This document shows, one piece after another, positions 1 to 4,849 of a DNA stretch of 5,724 nt. Position 1 is the stretch's first letter, and the number at the start of each line of letters is the position of its first letter. A model generated the notes under the pieces. The model did no database searches, was not told the origin of the DNA, and saw only the letters and a list, made by a program, of their open reading frames with translations. Both the position numbers and the translations under genes were made by a program. The stretch is from Acidimicrobiaceae bacterium (GTDB taxonomy: Bacteria > Actinomycetota > Acidimicrobiia > Acidimicrobiales > Ilumatobacteraceae). Where the stretch lies: positions 1-5,724 of the forward strand of contig VFMC01000258.1 of the NCBI GenBank assembly GCA_006515795.1, given 5' to 3'.

Positions 1-21
1 CCATCCAAACCCCAGCGCTGT

Positions 22-27
22 GAGGAG
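22..27 (+). promoter_or_regulatory. Ribosome binding site of the first gene
   Basis: GAGGAG lies six bases before the GTG at 34. This is a near-consensus Shine-Dalgarno sequence at suitable spacing. It fixes the GTG as the start, because no competing in-frame start with a comparable site is seen inside the window. Confidence 0.75.
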
Positions 28-33
28 CCTCCC

Positions 34-843
34 GTGACCATCCCCCACGACACGATCGACAAGCTCGAGCACACGTGGCACGCCATCGGCAACCTGTGCG
101 CCGATCTCGACGAGCCACAGTGGTGCCTCGCCACCGACCTGCCGGGCTGGTCGGTGAAGGACAACGTCTCGCACCTGATCGGCACCGAGCGGATGCTGCA
201 GGGCCTCGCCCGCACCGATCACCGGTCGCCGGCGTTCGAGTACCTGAAGAACCCGATCGGCGAATCGAACGAGCACGAGGTCGACGCGCGGCGCTCGACC
301 ACGGGCGCCGCGGTGCTGGCCGAATGGAACGAGCTCGTAGCGCTGCGGCTCGCCACCTTGCGCAGCGCCGACCAGGCTTACTACGAGGTCGAGGCGATGA
401 CCCCCACCGGCATGGGTACCGTTGCCGACTTCCTGCACATCCGCGTGCTCGACTCGTGGGCCCACGAGCAAGACATCCGCCGTGCCCTCGATCGCCCCGG
501 CGGGTTCGACGACCCGAGCGCAGCGCACACGATCGACCGGTTGATCCGAACCCTGCCGATCGTGATCGGCAAGCGCGCCGCCACACCCGAAGGCGCCGCG
601 GTCACGGTCGAGATCACCGGCCCCGTGTCGCGACGGCTCACCTACGAGGTGAGCGGCGGGCGGGCAGGGCTCGTGGACGCAGCAACGGAGCCCGCCGTTG
701 CCGTGATCCACCTCGACTGCGAAGTGTTCGCGATCTTGGCCCTCGGTCGCCGGACCGCCGCCGATCTCACCGACCGGATCGTCATCGAAGGCGATGCCGA
801 GCTCGGCCGGCGAGTGGTGGATCAACTGAACATGATGATCTGA
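34..843 (+). CDS. Maleylpyruvate isomerase family mycothiol-dependent protein (TIGR03083/DinB-like)
   Basis: A 269-residue cytosolic protein of the DinB-like four-helix-bundle superfamily, actinobacterial TIGR03083 type. Residues 1-150 form the metal-binding bundle: 'LPGWSVKDNVSHLIG' (36-50) carries the first expected metal ligand, His47, and 'RVLDSWAHEQDIR' (137-149) carries the second cluster, with Asp140 and His144. Residues about 185-265 resemble the SCP2-like MDMPI C-terminal domain, with 'LALGRR' and 'GDAELGRRVVDQL'. Family knowledge: the characterised Corynebacterium enzyme isomerises maleylpyruvate with mycothiol and binds zinc through His, Glu and His. Here Asp140 appears to take the place of the Glu. 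Most TIGR03083 members have no proven substrate, so maleylpyruvate itself should not be assumed. The GTG start is supported by GAGGAG at 22-27. No ring-cleavage genes lie nearby, so the substrate cannot be inferred from context. The gene converges on a minus-strand gene. Confidence 0.88.
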   Translation: MTIPHDTIDKLEHTWHAIGNLCADLDEPQWCLATDLPGWSVKDNVSHLIGTERMLQGLARTDHRSPAFEYLKNPIGESNEHEVDARRSTTGAAVLAEWNELVALRLATLRSADQAYYEVEAMTPTGMGTVADFLHIRVLDSWAHEQDIRRALDRPGGFDDPSAAHTIDRLIRTLPIVIGKRAATPEGAAVTVEITGPVSRRLTYEVSGGRAGLVDAATEPAVAVIHLDCEVFAILALGRRTAADLTDRIVIEGDAELGRRVVDQLNMMI

Positions 844-864
844 GCGCGGCTGGTCAGACCGCGC
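844..864. terminator. Hairpin between convergent genes, possible bidirectional terminator
   Basis: Immediately after the TGA of the first gene, GCGCGG (844-849) pairs with CCGCGC (859-864). The stem can extend by CTG (850-852) with CAG (855-857) around one bulged A, leaving a tight loop. There is no T-run on either side, so intrinsic termination is only inferred from the position between two converging stop codons. The 48-base gap holds nothing else recognisable. Confidence 0.35.
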
Positions 865-891
865 GGTCGACCGTCGGCCACGGATCGACCG

Positions 892-1350
892 TCAGCTGTC
901 GAGGTCGATCGCCTTCGGCCCGACTGCCCCGATCGCCTCGAAGTACGCGAGGTGGGCGTCGACCACGTTGACCACATCGATGTCGTCGATGATCTCGATG
1001 CCGTGCTGCTCGGCCTCACCGAGCAGGTACGCGGTGAGATCGTCCTCGCCGACCACCACGAGATCGGCGATGTCTTGGCGGCGGTCGATCACGTTGGTGG
1101 GCTGCAAACCCTTGGCGTGCAGCCAGCGCATGTGGATGGTGAGCAGCTGCTCGAGCTCGTCGGGCGTCAATCGGGCCTGGGTCTCGGTCGGCAGGTACTC
1201 GGCGACGAACTCCACGACCTCGTCGATCAGATACACCGACCGCGGCGCCACGGCGTCGAGACGGTGGGCTTCACGACCGACGACGACCGCAGCGATCACG
1301 AAGACGCACAGCGCGGCAAGCAGAACCAGGACGATCGTGACGAGGGCCAT
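892..1350 (-). CDS. Membrane-anchored conserved hypothetical protein
   Basis: A 152-residue protein with no function I can name. Residues about 3-25 are a single strongly hydrophobic helix (Ala/Val/Leu/Ile-rich) followed by 'GREAHR', which suggests an uncleaved N-terminal membrane anchor with a cytosolic tail. The remainder (about 30-152) is soluble, acidic and mostly helical in character. It contains 'LTPDELEQLLTIHMRWL' (61-77), 'VVVGEDDLTAYLL' (98-110) and a very acidic stretch 'IEIIDDIDVVNVVDAHLAYF' (118-137). No Cys pair, nucleotide-binding loop or catalytic motif is apparent. The ATG is preceded on its own strand by AGGGTGGG (complement of 1356-1363) at ordinary spacing. It lies 84 bases downstream of the CHRD gene on the same strand, with a strong hairpin between them, so it is probably transcribed separately. 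My impression that relatives occur in other Acidimicrobiia is from memory and unverified. Confidence 0.78.
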   Translation of the reverse strand: MALVTIVLVLLAALCVFVIAAVVVGREAHRLDAVAPRSVYLIDEVVEFVAEYLPTETQARLTPDELEQLLTIHMRWLHAKGLQPTNVIDRRQDIADLVVVGEDDLTAYLLGEAEQHGIEIIDDIDVVNVVDAHLAYFEAIGAVGPKAIDLDS

Positions 1351-1384
1351 CTGTGCCCACCCTAGCGATCGGGTTGCACGGCCG

Positions 1385-1427
1385 GAGCCGGCGTCGAGGC
1401 ACCATCACGATGCCCCGACGCCGACTC
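1385..1427 (-). terminator. Strong hairpin after the CHRD gene, likely terminator
   Basis: Eight bases downstream of the CHRD stop codon on the minus strand is a long stem. Bases 1389-1396 pair fully with 1416-1423, 1398-1401 pair with 1411-1414 past one mismatch, and an outer GAG/CTC (1385-1387 with 1425-1427) extends it past a second mismatch. That makes 15 pairs in all with a nine-base loop (1402-1410). No T-tract follows, which is common in high-GC actinobacteria. It probably insulates the CHRD gene from the hypothetical gene downstream. Confidence 0.6.
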
Positions 1428-1434
1428 GACAGGA

Positions 1435-2322
1435 TCAGTACAGGTAGCCGATCACATCGATCACGAAGTGCGTCGCGTTGGCGCCGGCCGTGACCTTCAC
1501 ACGGCCGCTGGCGTCGACCGCCACTTGCGTGCTGACCGCCACGTTCTGGTTGACCGCCGACCAGTTGATGCTGCTGGCGGAAGGCTCAGTGCTGCCGGCG
1601 CTGTAGAGCTTGAGGAAGCCTCCTGCGCCGACCGTCTCGGTGATCGTCAGCGTGACGACCGCTCCTGTAGCGCCCGGTGGCACCGCGATCTGGCTCGTTC
1701 CGGCGAGGTCCTTGGCGGCGGCCAGGCCGATCGTCCGCGTCTCTCCGGCGGCGATCTTGGCGCCGGCGTTGTCGCGCGAGTCGTAGGCCCGCAGCGGCGT
1801 CGGCAGGAAGTGCAGCGAGCCGGCCGGTTCCGGCCCCTTGGCCAGCTGACCGCGAATCGCCCCTGCCGCATAGGCCGCGTTGTGCACGTTCACGTAGAAG
1901 CCGGCGGGACCTGCCTTTATCTCCGTCGCGAGTGCCACGTCGATCGGCGCACAACCGCTGCCCGACGTGGCGCCCAAGTTGACCAAAGGCACCACGATCG
2001 GTCCGGCCACACCGACTGCGCCACGGTGGATGTGCGCTGCCGTAGGTGCATCGATGCCCGAATAGGACAGATCCCAGCAAACCTCGGCTTCGGAGACACT
2101 GATGACGTGGAACGACACCGCTGCGGCGCCGAGACCATCGGGATCGCCCGCGGTCGGCGTCTCGGCGGGGCCGGTCAGTGCGGCGATGTATGGAGTACCT
2201 GCGGCGTTGACCGCAGCCAGGCTTCCCGTGGTCTGGCGAGCGTTGCCGCTGGCGATGCTCGGTATGGCTATCGCTGCAGCCAATCCGACCGCGGCAACGG
2301 CAGCCAAAGTCTTGTGGTTCAT
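1435..2322 (-). CDS. Secreted CHRD-domain protein with actinobacterial C-terminal beta domain
   Basis: A 295-residue exported protein. I start it at the ATG at 2322 because a textbook signal peptide begins there: MNHK, a hydrophobic run at 5-24, and likely cleavage near 'ASGNA' (24-28). The frame stays open 57 bases further upstream, but that extension (to 2379) is polar and would bury the signal. Residues about 45-160 are a CHRD domain (first described in chordin), shown by 'ALTGPAETP' (48-56), 'AHIHRG' (96-101), 'GFYVNVHN' (141-148) and 'GAIRGQL' (154-160). Cys82 and Cys124 could form a disulfide. Residues about 170-295 are a second domain, 'LPTPLRAYDSR' through 'HFVIDVIGYLY', of a type seen at the C-terminus of many actinobacterial secreted proteins. 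The function is unknown. CHRD domains are extracellular beta folds without proven catalysis, so a surface or matrix role is inference. The nearest SD-like site is GGGG (complement of 2329-2332). Confidence 0.88.
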   Translation of the reverse strand: MNHKTLAAVAAVGLAAAIAIPSIASGNARQTTGSLAAVNAAGTPYIAALTGPAETPTAGDPDGLGAAAVSFHVISVSEAEVCWDLSYSGIDAPTAAHIHRGAVGVAGPIVVPLVNLGATSGSGCAPIDVALATEIKAGPAGFYVNVHNAAYAAGAIRGQLAKGPEPAGSLHFLPTPLRAYDSRDNAGAKIAAGETRTIGLAAAKDLAGTSQIAVPPGATGAVVTLTITETVGAGGFLKLYSAGSTEPSASSINWSAVNQNVAVSTQVAVDASGRVKVTAGANATHFVIDVIGYLY

Positions 2323-2345
2323 CTCAATCCCCAATCGTTGATCGT

Positions 2346-2370
2346 GTCGGTCGACGAATCGACGACCGAC
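2346..2370 (-). terminator. Hairpin between the dehydrogenase and CHRD genes
   Basis: A perfect eight-base stem (2346-2353 with 2363-2370) encloses a nine-base loop. On the minus strand it lies 56 bases after the dehydrogenase stop and 24 bases before the CHRD start. It could end the dehydrogenase transcript or be a leader structure of the CHRD mRNA; the sequence alone does not decide. No T-run follows. Further symmetric sequences, a near-palindrome at 2393-2408 and GACCGCGGTC at 2408-2417, lie between it and the dehydrogenase stop. Confidence 0.35.
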
Positions 2371-2425
2371 GAGCGCCAACGACCCTAGAGCACCTCACCC
2401 GGGTGGGGACCGCGGTCGGTTCGGG

Positions 2426-3541
2426 TCAGATGCCGATGCGCTGGGCGAGCAGCTCGCGGTGGTACGTGGGGTCGCCGAACAGCAGCTCGCTGCTCTTGGC
2501 CCGCTTGAAGTACAGGTGCGCCGGATGCTCCCACGTGAAGCCGATGCCGCCGTGGATCTGGATGTTCTCGGCAGTGGCGTGGAAGTACGCCTCCGAGCAG
2601 TACGCCTTGGCCAACGAGGCCACCGACGGCAACTCGTCGTTCATCTCCGACGCGCACCACATGCCGTAGTAGGCGGCGCTCTTCGCCGACTCGACCTCGA
2701 GCAGCATGTCGGCGCACTTGTGCTTGATCGCTTGGAACGAGCCGATCGGGCGGCCGAACTGCACCCGGACCTTGGCGTACTCGACGGCCATGTCGAGCAC
2801 CTTCTGCGCTCCACCGACCTGCTCGGCAGCGAGCCCGATGGCGGCGAGATCGAACACCGTCGACAGCACCTTCCAACCTTCGCCCTCGGTACCGATGAGC
2901 GACGCCGGGGTGCCGGCGAACTCGAGCTTGGCCTGCTTGCGGGTCTGGTCCATCGTGCTCAGCGCCGTACGGGTGAGGCCGGCCGCGCCACCATCGACGG
3001 CGAACAGGCTGACGCCCTTGGCGGTGCGGGCGGCGACGATGATCAAGCCGGCGGTGTGCCCGTCGATGACGAACATCTTCGTGCCGTCGAGCGTCCAACC
3101 GTCGCCGGCTGCGGTAGCCGGCATCGTCACGCCCGACTCGTCCCACTTGCCAGACGGCTCGGTGCAGGCAAGCGTGGCGATCGTGGTGCCGCCGGCGATG
3201 CCGGGGAGGTGCGCTGCCTTCGCCGCGGCGTCGCCGCTGTGGATCAGAGTGTTGGCGGCCAGCACCACGGTGGAGAAGAACGGGGCGCACAACAGCGACC
3301 GGCCCATCTCCTCGAGCACGATCCCGAGCTCGACGTAGGTGTAGCCCGAGCCGCCGAACTCCTCCGGCACGATGAGCCCCTGCAGACCCATCTGCTCGCC
3401 CATCTGCGCCCACACGGCCGGGTCGAAGCCGTTCTCGGTGTCCATCTGCTCGCGCACAGCCGACTCGGGGCTCTTGGCGTCGAGGAACTGGCGCACGGTC
3501 TTGCGCAGCTCGTCTTGTTCTTCGGTGAAGGCAAAGTTCAT
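2426..3541 (-). CDS. Acyl-CoA dehydrogenase family protein (FadE-like, probable subunit of a heteromer)
   Basis: A 371-residue flavoprotein of the acyl-CoA dehydrogenase superfamily, which introduces an alpha-beta double bond into acyl-CoA thioesters using FAD. Near-full family length. The N-terminal helical domain (about 1-115) includes 'PEEFGGSGYTYVELGIVLEE' (59-78). The beta domain (about 120-220) has the reduced 'ACTEPSGKWDESG' (125-137) instead of the usual TEPxAGSD, followed by 'LDGTKMFVIDG' (151-161). The C-terminal helical domain has the signature 'QFGRPIGSFQAIKHKCADM' (261-279) and 'IHGGIGFTWEH' (329-339). The tail 'FGDPTYHRE' (355-363) stands where a medium-chain enzyme has its catalytic 'YEGT' Glu, and the isovaleryl-type position in 'FDLAAIGLAAE' (230-240) appears to be Ala. 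The 'GFTWE' tail resembles mycobacterial FadE subunits acting as alpha2beta2 heterotetramers on steroid side chains. No partner gene is in the window, and the substrate is unknown. ATG 3541 is the only plausible start in the frame. Confidence 0.9.
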   Translation of the reverse strand: MNFAFTEEQDELRKTVRQFLDAKSPESAVREQMDTENGFDPAVWAQMGEQMGLQGLIVPEEFGGSGYTYVELGIVLEEMGRSLLCAPFFSTVVLAANTLIHSGDAAAKAAHLPGIAGGTTIATLACTEPSGKWDESGVTMPATAAGDGWTLDGTKMFVIDGHTAGLIIVAARTAKGVSLFAVDGGAAGLTRTALSTMDQTRKQAKLEFAGTPASLIGTEGEGWKVLSTVFDLAAIGLAAEQVGGAQKVLDMAVEYAKVRVQFGRPIGSFQAIKHKCADMLLEVESAKSAAYYGMWCASEMNDELPSVASLAKAYCSEAYFHATAENIQIHGGIGFTWEHPAHLYFKRAKSSELLFGDPTYHRELLAQRIGI

Positions 3542-3711
3542 CGCCGCAGTCTGCTCGCCGACGAATCGCCTCCGCCACTCGATGTGTGTACCGCGCTCAT
3601 CGCCTCCGGAGCGCTGCTCGCACCGCGCCGCGGCGACGCCGTGCTGCCCCGAGCGATGGTGCCGGTGTGGGGCAACGTTCGCGTCGACCGACTGCTGCGC
3701 GAGGTACGCGG
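3542..3711. promoter_or_regulatory. Divergent intergenic gap expected to hold promoters
   Basis: This 170-base gap separates the minus-strand dehydrogenase start from the plus-strand toxin start, so promoters for both directions should lie in or next to it. I see no convincing -35/-10 pair and no clear operator. The dehydrogenase ATG lacks a strong Shine-Dalgarno at normal distance, since a GGAGG on its strand lies about 30 bases upstream. The gap also carries an open plus-strand frame read as an antitoxin tail, described separately. Confidence 0.4.
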
Positions 3712-3715
3712 GTGA
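3584..3715 (+). pseudogene. Possible truncated Phd/VapB-type antitoxin (C-terminal half only)
   Basis: A plus-strand frame ends at TGA 3713-3715 and overlaps the toxin's GTG as GTGA, the usual antitoxin-toxin arrangement. Its last residues read 'ALIASGALLAPRRGD', then 'PVWGNVRVDRLLREVRG'. This resembles the toxin-binding tail of Phd/YefM-like antitoxins in actinobacteria: a 'L..G....P.RGD' stretch and a terminal helix rich in Arg, Leu and Glu. The N-terminal DNA-binding part, roughly 40 residues, is not recognisable. The frame stays open upstream but only as the antisense of the dehydrogenase gene. GTG 3584 would give 43 residues, and CTG 3551 or a TTG within the dehydrogenase would give longer forms, none with a clear ribosome site. 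Either it is a remnant left by a deletion or rearrangement, or a minimal antitoxin lacking its own operator-binding domain. The resemblance is by eye from memory and could be chance in high-GC DNA. Confidence 0.42.
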
Positions 3716-4116
3716 CGGTCTACCTCGACGCCAGCGCGCTCGTGATGGCGCACCTCGAGCAGCCGGCGCGCACCACGGTGCTCGACGCGATGGCCGACGA
3801 TCCCGAGTGGTGCACGAGCGGGCTCACGCTGGTGGAGTCGCTGGCGCTCATCGACCGGGTGGCCGACGAACCGATCCTGCGCTCCGACCTCGAAGACCTG
3901 GTGCGGCTCACGTGGGACCGGATCGCGGTGGTGCCGATCGACCAGCGGTGCCTCGACCGCGCCGCCGCGCTGATGCGCGAGCAACCGCTCCGGCTCAGCG
4001 ACGCGCTGCACCTCGCCGCCGCCGACCGGCTCCCCCGACCGGTGCGCTTCGTCACCGTCGATCCGGCCCAGATCCCGGTCGCCCTCTCACTCGGCTTCGA
4101 CGTCGTGTCCCCCTGA
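3712..4116 (+). CDS. PIN-domain VapC-like ribonuclease toxin
   Basis: A 134-residue PIN-domain protein, the usual VapC length. VapC toxins are Mg-dependent endoribonucleases that cut tRNA or rRNA and are held inactive by a cognate antitoxin. The acidic active site is in order: Asp6 in 'VYLDASALV' (3-11), Glu42 in 'GLTLVESLAL' (37-46), Asp97 in 'LRLSDALHLAAA' (93-104), and Asp117 in 'RFVTVDPAQ' (112-120). The C-terminal 'ALSLGFDVVSP' is the normal end of the fold. GTG 3712 is chosen because the PIN fold begins at once and the codon overlaps the preceding stop (GTGA), which implies translational coupling. The same frame is open upstream to 3586, but that extension is Arg/Ala-rich and unlike a protein. 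All active-site residues are present, so the toxin looks intact although only part of an antitoxin is seen before it. A stand-alone PIN nuclease is the alternative. Confidence 0.85.
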   Translation: MTVYLDASALVMAHLEQPARTTVLDAMADDPEWCTSGLTLVESLALIDRVADEPILRSDLEDLVRLTWDRIAVVPIDQRCLDRAAALMREQPLRLSDALHLAAADRLPRPVRFVTVDPAQIPVALSLGFDVVSP

Positions 4117-4161
4117 GCCGGCAACGTCGGTGCGGTCCCGGGCGAGTGGCAGACTCGCGCC

Positions 4162-4773
4162 ATGACCACGCTGCACTGGGCCGACAGCCGCCTCGAGATC
4201 CACAAGGTCGTCGTCGGACCCTACGAGAACAACGTCTTCGTGCTCCGCTGCCGCGACACGGGCGAGTCGATCCTCATCGACGCGGCCAACGAGCACGACC
4301 GCTTGCTGGAACTGTGTCGCCGCCTCGATGTGCGTCGCGTGCTCGAAACGCACGGACACCACGACCACATCGGCGCAGTGGCCGCGATGCGCGAGGCCGG
4401 CTACGAGGTGGCGGTCGCCAGCCAGGACGCACCGATGCTCAAAGACGTCGGCTACGACGTGTTCCTCGACGACGCCGAGGTGATCGAAGTCGGCAGCCTG
4501 CGGCTGCATGCAATCCACAACCCAGGCCACACCCCTGGCTCGATCTCGTTCCTCGTTGAGGGATCGCCGGTGCTGTTCAGCGGCGACACGTTGTTCCCGG
4601 GCGGACCCGGCAACACGAACTACGGCGGCAACTTCGCCACCATCATCGACTCGCTCGACAACAGGCTGTTCACCCTGCCATCGAACACCGTGGTGATGCC
4701 CGGCCACGGGGTGGACACCACCATCGGCAACGAGCGACCGCACCTGGCCCATTGGGTAGAGCGTGGCTGGTAG
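4162..4773 (+). CDS. Metallo-beta-lactamase-fold hydrolase, glyoxalase II-like
   Basis: A 203-residue cytosolic hydrolase of the metallo-beta-lactamase superfamily. The dinuclear metal site is complete: His64, His66, Asp68 and His69 in 'THGHHDHIG' (63-71), His123 in 'NPGHTPGSISF' (120-130), Asp142 in 'FSGDTLFPGGPGNT' (139-152), and His182 in 'MPGHG' (179-183). The 'GDTLFPGGPGNT' loop and short length place it with glyoxalase II-like thioester hydrolases rather than true lactamases or RNases. It has no long C-terminal glutathione-binding helical domain, as expected in an organism using mycothiol or another small thiol. The substrate is unknown. The ATG start follows a weak purine-rich stretch but agrees with the start of the fold. 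It lies 45 bases after the toxin gene on the same strand, so co-transcription is possible, and it is followed after 59 bases by the acyltransferase. Confidence 0.88.
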   Translation: MTTLHWADSRLEIHKVVVGPYENNVFVLRCRDTGESILIDAANEHDRLLELCRRLDVRRVLETHGHHDHIGAVAAMREAGYEVAVASQDAPMLKDVGYDVFLDDAEVIEVGSLRLHAIHNPGHTPGSISFLVEGSPVLFSGDTLFPGGPGNTNYGGNFATIIDSLDNRLFTLPSNTVVMPGHGVDTTIGNERPHLAHWVERGW

Positions 4774-4784
4774 CGCCACGGCTG

Positions 4785-4820
4785 ATGAACCTGCGCCGCG
4801 CACCCGACTCGCCGGGATGA
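4785..4820 (+). other. Eleven-codon mini-ORF overlapping the old acyltransferase start (ATGA)
   Basis: ATG 4785 opens a frame of eleven codons (MNLRRAPDSPG) ending at TGA 4818-4820. That TGA overlaps the ATG at 4817, the presumed original acyltransferase start, as ATGA. The mini-ORF is in the same frame as the current acyltransferase reading frame but closed by this stop. It could be a leader peptide coupling translation, or a chance arrangement; codon content alone cannot decide. Confidence 0.25.
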
Positions 4821-4849
4821 CGCTCGACGAGTTTGACGCTCGACGAGTT
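4818..4849 (+). repeat. Perfect 16-bp tandem duplication at the acyltransferase start
   Basis: The unit TGACGCTCGACGAGTT occurs twice back to back (4818-4833 and 4834-4849) with no mismatch. Copy one is preceded by A, making ATG at 4817. Copy two is preceded by the last T of copy one, making TTG at 4833. Sixteen is not a multiple of three, so the ATG is out of frame with the acyltransferase while the TTG is in frame and encodes the same first residues, MTLDEF. Removing one copy joins ATG directly to the acyltransferase frame. Confidence 0.95.

Noticed and set aside
844..900. GGTCGACC and repeated GATCGACCG words considered as an operator or attachment site
   Set aside because: Such GATCG/TCGA words recur throughout the window as ordinary high-GC composition, and no second partner site or integrase is present.
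952..1447. Plus-strand open frames opposite the anchored hypothetical protein
   Set aside because: Their translations are Ser/Arg/Thr- or Asp/His-rich with no plausible fold. The minus-strand frame has a membrane helix and a ribosome site.
2323..2379. N-terminal extension of the CHRD protein (19 codons)
   Set aside because: It is polar and would place the signal peptide internally. ATG 2322 gives a standard signal sequence.
3586..3711. N-terminal extension of the PIN protein in the same frame
   Set aside because: It is Arg/Ala-rich with no family similarity. The PIN fold begins directly at GTG 3712, which overlaps the upstream stop.
2459..3715. A plus-strand frame open for 418 codons opposite the dehydrogenase
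   Set aside because: Its composition is the Arg/Ala/Gly-rich mirror of a real high-GC gene, with no domain. Only its last part, beyond the dehydrogenase start, resembles a protein family and is treated as the antitoxin tail.
4087..4803. Minus-strand open frame opposite the metallo-hydrolase
   Set aside because: It is a shadow of the gene at 4162-4773, which has a full metal-binding motif set. The antisense product has none.
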